DNA of 64,000 nucleotides. Source: Amphiura filiformis. Taxonomy: Eukaryota > Echinodermata > Ophiuroidea > Amphilepidida > Amphiuridae. Location of the stretch: contig NC_092644.1 in NCBI RefSeq assembly GCF_039555335.1, positions 52,479,365-52,543,364 of the forward strand. Reading direction: 5' to 3'. Both the position numbers and the translations under genes were made by a program. Numbering within the stretch: the first letter of the stretch is position 1; every line of letters begins with the position of its first letter. This document shows positions 25,301 through 32,900 of this stretch, piece after piece. The notes below the pieces were generated by a model, which had not been told where the DNA came from, ran no database searches, and saw only the letters and a program-made list of their open reading frames with translations.

Positions 25301-26055
25301 AACTTAAGACACTTTCAGCAATAGCCTCTTGCCGAATCGCCGAAATAAACTGATGTCGGCAGTAAAGCAATTTCGACCACCTTGAAGTTTATGGAGTCCA
25401 TTGATACTTACTTTTACTCTTAAAAAAATAAGTAGAGCAAAGTTAAAAGTTGTTGTCGAAATTAAAATAGTGGATCCTTTCATATTTCGCAAAATTTGGT
25501 TCAACGACATCATCGATGGAGGAATGGCATAGTATCAGGCTTTCTCAAAGTTATACTTTAATGTTGGTAATCATCCAAAAAGGCCTATTCAGTGATTTGC
25601 TCTTTCGAAACATTCTTTGTAACTAGCATAGACGTGCTAACATAGCCTGCTAGTGGTAAAGCTGAAAGCCGTATATTAAATACAACTTCAACTTCGTCAA
25701 TATTGGCAGTTAATATTTTGCAAATTTTTTCATTAAAAAAATCCTTGATAACTATTTTAATGACTTATTATTCACTTTAAACCAATTTATATAGGCCTTT
25801 AACTATGTGTTTGACATTATTTTAGGAACTATTGAAGAAAGAGGCTTAGTTGCATTTTCACAACAGTCCAAAGAGGACTATGGAATAAACTCCTTGGATG
25901 TGTATGAACTTCCATTTGGTATGACACTTCTTCGACAGTGGAAATGGACACAGTATATCCCATTTAGTCCGACGTACACAAGGAAGAGAATAACGGTTGA
26001 CAAAAAGGATCGTTCTAATGTGGAAAATGTAGAGACTATTGCAAACGGGGTTTAA
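4154..26055 (+). CDS. SLC23A: SLC23-family nucleobase/ascorbate transporter, 11-exon gene
   Basis: Plasma-membrane permease of the NAT/NCS2 family, whose animal members move vitamin C or nucleobases with sodium; the substrate is not decided here. CDS exons: 4154-4315, 6002-6159, 7121-7212, 11383-11566, 14151-14271, 14686-14842, 17304-17557, 18247-18376, 22186-22329, 24139-24234, 25826-26055. All have AG acceptors and GT donors, and phases join to 1728 bases (575 residues plus stop), near the usual family length. Family landmarks in order: [116 protein letters not shown], and a C-terminus ending at TAA 26053. The exon 3/4 junction is doubtful because the best homology there is frameshifted. 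Introns are packed with repeats. Family call sure; exon 3 end and coding integrity less so. Confidence 0.9.
4316..6001 (+). other. SLC23A: SLC23 intron 1
   Basis: No gene seen. A roughly 90-base segment near 4380-4470 recurs imperfectly near 5575-5660 ('aggatggttagtactgtaagagata' against 'aggatgattagtattattagagata'). A short GC-rich patch lies at 5095-5190. Small ORFs here show no family resemblance. Confidence 0.6.
6002..6159 (+). CDS. SLC23A: SLC23 exon 2
   Basis: Continues from exon 1 as [21 protein letters not shown]..., then [21 protein letters not shown] helix residues up to QVTFGVR. This matches the TM1-TM3 region of the family (GFQHYLT...PLLLAEALC). The acceptor is ttatatttcag and the donor GTGCGT. 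It ends in phase 2; the split Arg codon is completed by exon 3. Confidence 0.9.
6160..7120 (+). other. SLC23A: SLC23 intron 2
   Basis: AT-rich, with no gene or clear element. A weak inverted pairing of 'ctcatgacc' (6347) with 'catgaggtca' (6439) is too short to call. Confidence 0.5.
7121..7212 (+). CDS. SLC23A: SLC23 exon 3
   Basis: Begins with the third base of an Arg codon, then [26 protein letters not shown], the highly conserved [10 protein letters not shown] motif of TM3 in NAT proteins. Two donors are possible: GTGCGT after 7212 keeps the downstream frame open, while GTATAT after 7216 leads to a stop in exon 4. The extracellular loop that usually follows is short here, so a small undetected exon between 7213 and 11382 is possible. 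Confidence 0.82.
7654..7974. mobile_element. MITE with TTAAGGGGGTACTACACCCC ends
   Basis: The left end (7654-7673) and the right end (GGGGTGTAGTACCCCTTTAA, 7955-7974) are near-perfect inverted repeats. A second inner inverted pair ('caagacaagcggttc' 7794, 'gaaccgcttgtcttg' 7866) makes the whole 321 bases foldable. No ORF. TTAA at both ends suggests TTAA target duplication (inference). Confidence 0.8.
8750..9000. repeat. imperfect tandem cluster with hairpin cores
   Basis: About four units of 55-60 bases, each carrying 'AGTCCAGCCGAACTTCGGCT'-like self-complementary words followed by 'gttTTTCAGCAATTt'. The GCCGAACTTCGGC core is a hairpin by itself. It is related to the hairpin at 509-533. Confidence 0.65.
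9105..9625. repeat. dispersed inverted-repeat family, two adjacent copies
   Basis: The consensus 'gtattcagaatacaatttggtgtgtctgatgtgctc' appears at 9278-9314, in inverted form at 9105-9165 and in part at 9560-9600. Related copies lie at 43640-43710, 53865-53945 and 58275-58355. The 9105-9314 copy folds on itself around 9210. Confidence 0.6.
10140..10860. repeat. dispersed repeat family ('gactagaggaa' type)
   Basis: Recognised by words such as 'aatccttatgactagaggaa', 'caattttgaacttgacc' and 'gatagatcaaacgatac'. Related copies lie at 26950-27260, 37020-37560 and 44040-44560, in mixed states of decay. No coding potential. Confidence 0.55.
11100..11310. repeat. low-complexity triplet tract (ATC/GTC)
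   Basis: A run of 'cat/cgt/caa' triplets such as catcatcatcatcg and gtcgtcgtcatcgtc. It gives an 88-residue Met/Asp-rich minus-strand ORF that is an artefact of the repeat. Confidence 0.75.
11383..11566 (+). CDS. SLC23A: SLC23 exon 4 (possible frameshift)
   Basis: After the acceptor gcttgcag the phase-0 frame reads IQAGAIIG, the family motif (IQGAIMVAS), but hits a stop within 7 codons. The next frame reads [54 protein letters not shown], the expected TM4-TM5 sequence. One base appears lost in or next to GGG at 11404-11406. If exon 3 ends at 7212, the second frame is open throughout but codes unusual residues (HSSRCNHR) before ASFLQ. The exon ends with donor GTAAGT, phase 2. Confidence 0.8.
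11567..14150 (+). other. SLC23A: SLC23 intron 4
   Basis: Mostly the satellite-like array up to 13410, then AT-rich sequence and a foldback at 13897-14051. No gene seen. Confidence 0.6.
13897..14051. repeat. 155-base palindromic MITE-like foldback with tRNA B-box-like words
   Basis: The left arm (ggttagccgtcgcaaat...) and right arm (...atttgcgacggcgaacc) are imperfect inverted repeats along their length. 'GGGTTCGATTTCC' at 14000 and its rough complement near 13955 resemble the internal promoter box B of tRNA genes, in inverted orientation. It could be a foldback made from a tRNA-derived SINE. No full cloverleaf is visible. Confidence 0.6.
14151..14271 (+). CDS. SLC23A: SLC23 exon 5
   Basis: Completes Leu, then [20 protein letters not shown], then [20 protein letters not shown]. 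It corresponds to the family stretch with FSQYL and the loop before (L/I)FKLFPVL. The acceptor is tttaaacag and the donor GTAACT; it ends on a codon boundary. Confidence 0.88.
14405..14600. repeat. dispersed repeat, copy 1
   Basis: 'gcggtatgtaaacgcgtga...', 'attcttac(a/t)aaaataacgctt' and 'gtcgtcattttgttacaagattacgactt' recur at 18803-18985 in the same order and orientation. It lies in SLC23 intron 5. No coding signal. Confidence 0.65.
14686..14842 (+). CDS. SLC23A: SLC23 exon 6
   Basis: Reads [21 protein letters not shown], then [20 protein letters not shown], then [17 protein letters not shown] and (A)WF-x-x-PYPG are typical of the family loop before TM7. The acceptor is tttatcag and the donor GTAAGC; it ends in phase 1. 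Confidence 0.9.
15150..15720 (-). mobile_element. Penelope-like retroelement fragment (degenerate)
   Basis: On the minus strand, pieces of the Penelope-like reverse transcriptase C-terminal region and linker are readable across frames: [20 protein letters not shown], then [14 protein letters not shown], then [17 protein letters not shown], then [15 protein letters not shown]. These match the order KVYRKPTHTDQ, GVVRTL, ALxxCGYPxW, VVPYVxGxSE seen in this family. Several stops and frameshifts show it is dead. A 148-residue plus-strand ORF over it is a shadow. Confidence 0.72.
15756..16162. mobile_element. 407-base MITE, CTACCCAGCAAAC termini
   Basis: CTACCCAGCAAACACAAAAC at the left and GTTTTGCGTTTGCTGGGTAG at the right are near-perfect inverted repeats. 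The interior is AT-rich with repeated 'aacgtttta' words. No ORF. The superfamily is not settled from the ends alone. Confidence 0.8.
17304..17557 (+). CDS. SLC23A: SLC23 exon 7 (signature motif exon)
   Basis: Codes [54 protein letters not shown], and [21 protein letters not shown]. This covers TM7-TM10 with the TM8 glutamate (IES-x-GDYYA) and the NAT signature N-x-G-x4-T-R. The residue before the signature Asn is Met, where the family usually has Gln, Glu or Pro. The acceptor is aatcaacag and the donor GTGAGA; it ends on a codon boundary. Confidence 0.93.
17558..18246 (+). other. SLC23A: SLC23 intron 7
   Basis: No gene. 'tgatacgca.tt.ttaacct' type words repeat near 17690, 18045 and 18150 ('cgatgcg...agttattaacct', 'gatacgcatttattaacct'), probably an old local repeat. 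Confidence 0.5.
18247..18376 (+). CDS. SLC23A: SLC23 exon 8
   Basis: [20 protein letters not shown], then [24 protein letters not shown], the family TM11-TM12 region (VGSRRVIQ...GKFxALFxSxPxPxxGG). The acceptor is ttctctgtag and the donor GTAAGA; it ends in phase 1. Confidence 0.92.
18756..18814 (+). repeat. 59-base direct repeat, left copy
   Basis: The block starting 'gactatatagacgattcttc' and ending 'actgggtaaagtgaac' is repeated without visible change at 20817-20875. The two copies bracket the CR1-like LINE and the dispersed repeat at 18803-18985. Confidence 0.8.
18803..18985. repeat. dispersed repeat, copy 2
   Basis: Same order of blocks as 14405-14600 ('gcggtatgtaaacgcgtga', 'aaaataacgctt', 'gtcgtcattt', 'ttgttacaaga.tacgactt'). 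Confidence 0.65.
19400..20817 (-). mobile_element. CR1/Jockey-like LINE, 5'-truncated, inactive
   Basis: Minus-strand reverse transcriptase: [54 protein letters not shown], then a C-terminal part [20 protein letters not shown] ... [14 protein letters not shown]. The active-site box YADD is intact, but the usual (V)PQGSVLGP reads [10 protein letters not shown], and frames break near 20130 and 19900. An 'ataataat' tail at 19410-19430 marks the 3' end. Flanked by the 59-base direct repeat. Confidence 0.85.
20817..20875 (+). repeat. 59-base direct repeat, right copy
   Basis: Identical by eye to 18756-18814; sits exactly at the 5' edge of the CR1-like LINE. Confidence 0.8.
20921..21120. repeat. 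200-base foldback
   Basis: 'tgagtaaaaaggtcacaact' (20921) pairs with 'agttgtgacctttttactca' (21100). Inner arms 'taatacccaacattga' and 'tcaatgttgggtacaa' also pair. MITE-like, no ORF. Confidence 0.7.
21178..21235 (+). repeat. tRNA-derived fragment (SINE head or tRNA relic)
   Basis: TGGTCAAGTGG (21184) resembles internal box A and GGTTCAATTCC (21211) box B of a tRNA gene, but only about 16 bases separate the boxes, so the anticodon arm is missing. Not a working tRNA. Confidence 0.5.
22186..22329 (+). CDS. SLC23A: SLC23 exon 9
   Basis: [56 protein letters not shown]-(F/Y)-VDLNSxRNL is one of the most conserved stretches in animal SLC23 proteins. The acceptor is ttgattttag and the donor GTAAGC; phase 2 in, phase 1 out. 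Confidence 0.93.
22340..23640 (+). mobile_element. GC-rich non-LTR retrotransposon fragment, inactive
   Basis: Plus-strand reverse transcriptase readable over three frames: [52 protein letters not shown], then [12 protein letters not shown] and [14 protein letters not shown]. The last should be a YADD box; here both Asp are replaced by Gly. It looks like a Jockey-group LINE. Base use is strikingly GC-rich from about 22500 to 23560 compared with its surroundings. Many frame breaks. Confidence 0.75.
23739..23800 (+). repeat. (AAC)n microsatellite
   Basis: Run of aacaacaac with aagaac and aataat variants, just downstream of the GC-rich LINE fragment; may be its tail. Confidence 0.85.
24139..24234 (+). 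CDS. SLC23A: SLC23 exon 10
   Basis: [20 protein letters not shown] then [13 protein letters not shown], the last membrane helix, ending in LDNxIPG as in the family. The acceptor is tacccatag and the donor GTAAGG; phase 1 in and out. A near-identical copy lies at 41669-41764. Confidence 0.93.
24550..24606 (+). repeat. degenerate TTAGGG-like patch
   Basis: Repeats of 'attagggttatcaggattagggtataggattggggttag' kind. It resembles interstitial telomere-type sequence but is too degenerate and short to call telomeric. A CCCTAA-like patch lies at 26886-26918. Confidence 0.4.
24606..24992 (-). mobile_element. tRNA-derived SINE
   Basis: On the minus strand the head reads TTAGCTCAATCG (box A, 24973-24984) and, about 40 bases on, GGGTTCGAACCC (box B, 24929-24940), the spacing of a tRNA gene. 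A ~300-base body follows, ending in 'gcgctttttttttaaa' at 24606. Acceptor-stem pairing is poor, so it is a SINE rather than a tRNA gene. Confidence 0.72.
25826..26055 (+). CDS. SLC23A: SLC23 exon 11 (stop codon)
   Basis: [18 protein letters not shown], then [20 protein letters not shown], then [17 protein letters not shown], ending at TAA 26053-26055. PGT-x-EERG and YxxPxGM...YIPxxP match the cytosolic C-terminus of animal SLC23 proteins. A second copy with an altered end is at 42307-42515. An AATAAA at 26211-26216 is a possible poly(A) signal. Confidence 0.93.
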
Positions 26056-26217
26056 AAACCTCGTGAGATTTGGTACTGTGTCATACACTCGAGTGTTTAC
26101 ATGTAAAATGTCATTGTGCACTGGATTCTTGATTTGATCAAATTGGTCACCATCTTTTAACATTTTCTATTTAATGCCAGGAGACAATACTTTTTAGGCA
26201 AGGTAGATCAAATAAAT

Positions 26218-26662
26218 ATCTCAAAAAAAGTAACTAACCCCCCTTAAATAATTACCATTATTCAAAAACAGGTGAATGTATTACAAATCTGTAAAATGCG
26301 TTGGAAGCAGAATTTATTTCTGCACATTTTGACATCTCATTTGCAGCAATTGGCTAAATATTGACGTCACAGCGTACATTTAAATCCGTGTAACCCAAGA
26401 TTTGAAAGTTGCAGTAAATTGTATTGATTTTGTATTCAGTGTAATGGAAGGAAATCTGTGTAATGATATCTGAGTGTTTTTGTATTGTAAAAATTTGTAA
26501 GTAAGTGCAATTTTCAGATCTGGGCCTCACTACATTAAATTGACCGGTTTTATTGTTTTCTGGGCTATCGTATCAAATGAGGTGTCAAAATGATTTGTAA
26601 TACAATAGCCCCTTTTTGAATAATGACCATTATTTAAGGGGGTTAGTTACTTTTTTTGAGAT
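26218..26662. mobile_element. 445-base MITE
   Basis: The left arm (atctcaaaaaaagtaactaa) and the right arm (ttagttactttttttgagat) are inverted repeats of about 50 bases that continue into 'cccccttaaataat..ccattattcaaaaa' and its complement. It lies 160 bases past the SLC23 stop and so could be in the 3' UTR. No ORF. Confidence 0.82.
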
Positions 26663-28284
26663 GTTTACTAGCATATAAATGGTTTAACTCTGTGGATAAT
26701 TTCCATTGTCAAGATTGTTGCTGCATTACGAGGTGCTATCGATAACGTTTGCGTCTTTAATAAAGGGTTTAGACATTTTTCTCATAGCTTCTAATGGTTG
26801 TTTCAATCACGATGAAGCCCTCTCGCAAATCTTGTAAAAAGACATTTTATAGGGGGCCTTCTTAACTTGATCCTTCTTCTGGAAACCTAAACCCTAACTC
26901 CAAATCCCAACCCTAAAATCTATTGGTGCCATTCTATCCTTATTTGATTTGTTTATCTAAACGAACATTTTGACACCTCTTTTAGCAAAATTGGAGCACT
27001 TTGATGTTTTTGACCCCCCATAGAGCCAAAAACGTGACCCATAGAGCCAAAAACGTGACCTTTGGCCTTTTTGGTTATAACTAGATAGGTCAAACTATAC
27101 ATTTTCTGAATCCGTGTGACTAGAGGAATGCAATTGAATGGTTTTTAACACAATTTGAGCAAGTTTGAAATTTGACCCTGTGCAAAGTTCGATGATTTTT
27201 CCCTCTTGGGGCCAATTTATATTTTTGGGAACATCCTGATTATATTTTGGGTTATCTCAGGAAACTAAAAAAATTGGTTTGGTTCGATTCTGTGGGGGTG
27301 CAAAGCAGGTGGTCCTAACTCTCCTAGTAGTTATTTCAGAAACAAAAAAAGATGCATGATGCGTTAAGTAGATTGGGTATATTATAAGGGCCCCTTGGTC
27401 ACCAATGAGAGTGCAACTTGCTGATTTTTCTGATTATGTGCATTCAAATGAATGTAAATAAACATAAATAAATATTCATTAATTCAGTTATCCCTTTATG
27501 CTAACCAGAGTGTTTTTGTTTATGTTTTTGTTTTGTTTTTGTTGTAATTTTGACTACATTCGTGAAATTGTTGATATATTCATTTGAATTTGTATGTTTG
27601 AATTGTTTGAATAAAGATGATGAATACTAAGCATTAAATTTGTATCGCAACTATGAGCTCGCGCGCTGGGAAACCGAATTTGTTACTTAAACAGAAAAAC
27701 ACCCCCCGACACACACACACCCCACACACCAACATGTGTTCATATTCATGAGTATTATATAAATTGATTCCAAATATAGAGTTTAGAGAAACATGCAGAA
27801 TATTTATAATGAACCATGGAATCATGAAGGAAAGATATATTTAGTCGGTTTTGACGTCATAACACCAATATTTGTAATAATTTACGGTATTGACTCACAA
27901 GGAAGTATTGGCGAAACGTGTGTGTGTGTGTGGGGGATATTTGATATTTTGTCGTCCCCCCCCCCCCATCCCAAAATGTGGAGACAGGACATGTCCCACC
28001 TGTGCCACCCCCCGCCGGATTGACGTCCATGCCGACGTGGGTTTAATAAAACCTGTTTTGTCATCTTCTATATACATAAGCAGGTAGGCTTTGATTTCTT
28101 TCTTCCATTTCCAAACGTTGGAGTGACCTGCTTAACTGCAATGCATAAACCGTGAAGCTTTGAGGTTTCTAAGGTTTTTAGAGAAAGATTTCGTGACTTA
28201 TAGAACTACTTATACAGGGGCCGCGATATCCCCATTTCTGACGTCGCCATCATGGCCATTACATTAAAACGTAATCATGAACTA

Positions 28285-28530
28285 TTACTTTGTAAATTAA
28301 ATCTAATACTGGAACTGAAATTTGCAACTCACTTTGCTACGTTGCGTCCGAAAACTTCGTCAGGCATCTGATTGATGATGTTGTGATGACGTCAGGTGTT
28401 GTGACGTCGGGTGTTGTGACGTCATCACAACATCATCAATCAGATGCCTGAAGAAGTCCGAAATTTTCGGACGCAATGTAGCAAAGTGAGTGAATTTCAG
28501 TTCCAGTATTAGATTTAATTTACAAAATAA
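28285..28530. repeat. 246-base palindrome with TGACGTCA core and hammerhead-like arms
   Basis: Left arm 28285-28400 and right arm 28420-28530 are inverted copies ('ttaaatctaatactggaact', 'gcatctgattgatgatgttg' and complements). The centre carries GACGTC at about 28389, 28404 and 28419, two of them as full TGACGTCA. Each arm also holds CTGA(A/C)GAAG, a TCCGAAA/TTTTCGGA hairpin (28457-28471 in the right arm) and CGCAA, the same layout as the hammerhead-like motifs elsewhere here. Confidence 0.75.
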
Positions 28531-28769
28531 TGTTTTGAAATACTGGATGAATAATCTACACCAAGATGTAATCATGAAATCTTTCCAAACAATTCTGAAT
28601 GTGTTATGTGTTGGTAAAGCTAAATTCGCCAAAGTACCCTACTGTAAGTATGCTGGTAAGTATACCGTACGTTGTGCCCAAAAAGTCACATATCACACAA
28701 AAAAATCACAGAAAATAAAAAATTCGCCCTAAAAAATAACCTCTCAAAAAAAAAAATCTTTCTTTTCTT

Positions 28770-28904
28770 TTATTTATTATTTATTATTCTTATTATTAAT
28801 TAATTAATTAATTAATTAATTAATTAATTAATTAATTAATTAATTAATTAATTAATTAATTAATTAATTAATTAATTAATTAATTTATTTATTTATTTAT
28901 TTAT
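28770..28904. repeat. (TTAA)n and (TTTA)n microsatellite
   Basis: About 22 uninterrupted TAAT units from 28796 to 28884, then TTTA units to 28904, with TTTA/TTAT on the left side. Confidence 0.95.
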
Positions 28905-29739
28905 AAATAAGGGGAAAACGTTTTCATATATGTGATGCAATCAAGCAAATTAAATTTTCAGTTTCTTATAGGATAGTAAAAAATCATTTACAAATCTGGA
29001 TTTTGCAGAAAACCCCATTGAAATTGAACAACCAGTTCCAGAGATATGTGCAATTAAAGAGTTTCCAAAACAACAGGAAACAGAAGGAAAAGTTCCTTTG
29101 TTTGGCTATATCTCAAAATCAATATTTCCGAGTTCCGACTGATTTTGCTTGATCGCATCACATATTAGTGTGTGTTGCTTTATCTCAAGACGGAAAGACA
29201 AATGGAAATATAAATGCAATTATTGGCTTTCCTGATAAATTTCCAATATCAATGTATTAGTATTAAGAAGTAGACTGCAGGTTTTTAGTTCAGTGGCTAA
29301 AAATGGAAAAATATTGCCATCTCAATGGCCTTAAATCCATAATATAAGATTTCGGTCAAATTTTAATTTTGTTCTTTTTTGGGTCCTTTTAAAAGGACCA
29401 AAATAATGAACATACATTTAATTCAAATTTCTCTACAAGCACAACACCCTAGGTTCAATCCAAATAGGTGCAAGTTAGGGCATGTGTTAACATTACAGAT
29501 ATGCCAGAAAATCAGGTTTTAAAAAGATAACCAAATTTATCTTAAAAGATCGTACATTATGGTTTTAAGTAGCCGTTAAGGAGGAGGGAATCTGATTCTG
29601 ATATCCGTATATAAATTATCATGGGCCCCAATAGAAATAACCCGTCTTTTTAGGCTTTTGTGTTGTATCCAGGAGTTCAGGTTGTTGCACTATTAAACAT
29701 TGCTGATCAAAGAAAGTCCGTTGACATTTGCATTAAATA

Positions 29740-29745
29740 TTTATT
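29740..29745 (-). promoter_or_regulatory. candidate poly(A) signal of copy A
   Basis: TTTATT on the plus strand reads AATAAA on the minus strand 56 bases past the copy A stop. The same hexamer sits 56 bases past the copy C stop (62347-62352), so it is shared between paralogs. Confidence 0.5.
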
Positions 29746-29800
29746 TTATATAACTACAAAAATGGATTGAAAACTAGGCCATTAGAATAACCCACTCCGT

Positions 29801-29928
29801 CTAAAGAGATGTATATTGTTTTCTTCTCCTCCTAGCATAGAATATTGTCACTATGCTGATGAAGACATGTAATACTCCTAGTCCAACAAAAGCGGCAGTG
29901 AAGTCTCCTGTAACTTGTTTTAGGCCTC
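29801..29928 (-). CDS. SLC16A: SLC16-like copy A exon 4 (last)
   Basis: GGLKQVTGDFTAAFVGLGVL, then HVFISIVTIFYARRRRKQYT and SL-stop. It is the final helix and basic tail. The acceptor (minus) is accaatag; TAG is at 29801-29803. Confidence 0.85.
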
Positions 29929-32900
29929 CTATTGGTTAAAGTAAAAGTAAAAGAACAAAACATAATATTCAAAGTCATTGTATGTCAAAGTTATTGCATG
30001 TCAATTATAGTTTTTAACTTTAAGGTTGTGCCTTTGCTTTGGGTTATTTTCCTGAGCAAAATGTGCGCAAAACCTTGACGGGGACATAGATCCCCTCCCC
30101 CACCTCCACACATGTGTTGGCAAAATTAGCCATTTTCTGTTCTCCTTCTACTCCAGAAATATACATCATTAATATGTACCGAATGAAACAAATGATTTTG
30201 CCACATATAGTGAGAGAGGCGATTCATCACCCAGTTTTCAGGCATTGTCATGCGATGTTAAAACTAACCTCTCGGATTATTCGTTTTTCATGAGTACGGA
30301 AGGCATAATGAGGCCACGTTATCCAACTCACCTGTTATTGGTCCTGCTAATATATTTCCAATACCCACGAATTGATATGTCCAAGCAATTGCCGCCAACG
30401 TAAATTGGTTCTCAACAGCCATTGCTTTAGCAAGAGTCATTGCTAATGGAAACTGGGCACCGACACATATTCCAACGATAAACGCAAATATCGCGAGAAC
30501 CCAAAATGTTTTTGCGACTAAATCTAAAATGAAACACGCCGCCAATGAAACCATTAATACAATAAAGAGATGAATATCAGAAATCAGTTTCAGATCAACT
30601 AAAAGTCCACTTCCCAGTCGGCCTAATAAAAGACCTTTACCCCCAATAGTAGAAAGATACACGGCTTTTTTCAGAGAAAGAGCTTTTGTTATTGCGTGAG
30701 GAACAAGGAAAATAACCCACGTAGTATACAACAAGCCATTCAGCAAGAATATGACTTGAAATGTGGCAAACGCTGGATACCCTGTGAACAGTTTCACCTT
30801 TAGTTTGCTTCCCAACAACGTTATACAATTTTGAAAACAATTTTCGTGTTTTACAGGCAACGTTTCGACTCTTTGTTCGTCACGCACCCATGAAGGTTTT
30901 CTAAAAATAGCACTGGCAGGAACTGCGTTGAGGGAAAATGCCGCTATAAGTGCAAGAGTACTGCGCCATCCATATTCCCGAATAAGCCGTTCAGATAATG
31001 GTGGTAAAATCATCATTCCTATCGCACCTCCAGTCAAAGATATACCATTTACGGTGGCAAACAATTGAGGGAAATACCAGTTGAGAGGTTCAATACTTTG
31101 GACTTGTGTAAAAGCTTGCCCTACACCTGTAATACAATAACAATAAAGTAGCTTAGGGAATGGTAAATTAATTATAATCCTAGTAATTGAAATGGCCACT
31201 TTGCCAAACGCTATTTGGATAATTTTACATGACGTAAATCCTATGGGGTTATTTGGGGTTCTTGTTCAGGATCACGGTCTCAAAATATTGCTTGGCAGAC
31301 AACAGATTCGAGTTCAGCATACCCAAATTAACAACAATAAGCTGGTTGCCAACTTTTACCCAAATTGGCCGAAAATAGGATTTTTCCCAAATAGAACCAG
31401 TCTATATTATGTCGGTATGTCCGAATGTCTAAGTACCACAGCGTCATCATCCCTATTATCTTCGTGTCAAAAATTGCCGTGACAGTAGAGCGAATCCACT
31501 AGTTCTTTAACAGCCACGCATCGCGATTTTGTTCGAGATAGGCCGAGCTACCCAGGCTATTGCACACGCCCGTGGACGATAAAAAGGTACGCTTCATTGC
31601 CACTGCGAATTAAGCGTTTCCACATATCTCTGAAATTACAAATTTTTACGATCTGCGCGAGCTCATTATTCTGTTTAACGTTTGAACTCAAGAAAATTCG
31701 ATAGATTTTCAGTTTTTGCTTTCAATACCCTGACTGGAAGTTCAATCCCTGACAAGAGATTACCCTATTCTTTCAGCACATATATTCAACTGCAAGCCAA
31801 ACTATGGATTTTAACATAGACCAAAAATAAAAGGATATTTTTTATGATTTGAGATTATAATCACACATTGACACATTAATGGAAAATGCACACCATCAAC
31901 ATACATTTTTCATTAGGCCTATAGCTAGGAATAGATACCAGAAATACTTTAACGCTGTAACATGCTATGAATAAAATTATCATTATGTGGCGGTCTTTTC
32001 AAATTATAAGCTCTTGTATGTATTGTATGAATTAAACTGTGTGTGGTCTGTGGCTGACAATTCTATAGACACAATGAGAGAGTGCAAGCTTCAATTATCC
32101 TGGTCAATAGGATTATGAATATGACTCTTTTGATTAAATGGAAGTGGGGAAGATATCTCTAGACGTGAGAATTTTATTTTATTAATCCAGTTTATTTGTA
32201 ATCTAGTGCGTTTACATTTCCACGTGATTCCGTCTGTACAAATATAATTATTAACCTGATGGTGACGCTGTGCGTACGTCCGAAATATATTCCTTTATAT
32301 AAACATATGCAAATACATGTAAATTTAATTAGGAGATAAAAGGAGATATCTTTACCGACCTGCCATGGCCATTCCAAATGCCAGGCCCGGTACGTTTGGA
32401 GTAACGCAACAAATGCCGAATCCCACAGCTGACAATAGTCCACCTACTGCTACCATTTGTCTGACATTCAAAGTCCCTTCCAAAATCATTGTAAATGGAC
32501 CTGCACATAAATATTTAGATACGTAATCTGGCCATGTAAACATAATACTGGACAAAATACCTAAACTTGTAAAAATTAGACGCAAAAGTATATTTTTATC
32601 ATAAAAGCATATTGTAAGACAGTCCGCTATCAACACTATCACAGAATCATAGGATAAATGTATGAGCTCGGCCCCCTCAAATGGAGAGTTTGGCACCACT
32701 TGCTGTAATCAGAGATAATGTCATCATGGGGACAAAACAGTGCATGATAGCATCCCCCAGGACTAAACCAACCCATCTTATTTAGGTAAAACATTGGCAC
32801 AGGGAATGATGCTGCTCAGACTCCGAGTGTTGCTGTATCAATATCACACAGGACCACAGGGATGAGAAAAGGTGAATTTTGCCGCTCTCATTCGACAGCC

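Larger units (their letters stand above)
24235..25825 (+). other. SLC23A: SLC23 intron 10
   Basis: Carries a telomere-like patch (24550-24606), a tRNA-derived SINE (24606-24992) and AT-rich sequence. A loose inverted pairing of 'ttcggcaagaagc' and 'cttgccgaatcgccgaa' lies at 25276-25345. No gene. Confidence 0.6.
26056..29800. other. intergenic region between convergent SLC23 and SLC16-like copy A
   Basis: Contains a MITE (26218-26662), a dispersed repeat (26950-27260), a GT/AC-rich patch (27700-27735, 27918-27975), a foldback with TGACGTCA centre (28285-28530) and TTAA/TTTA microsatellites (28770-28904). Positions 28905-29740 hold only short repeats shared with the flank of copy B (29440-29640 with 44750-44868 and 46343-46420). 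Confidence 0.6.
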
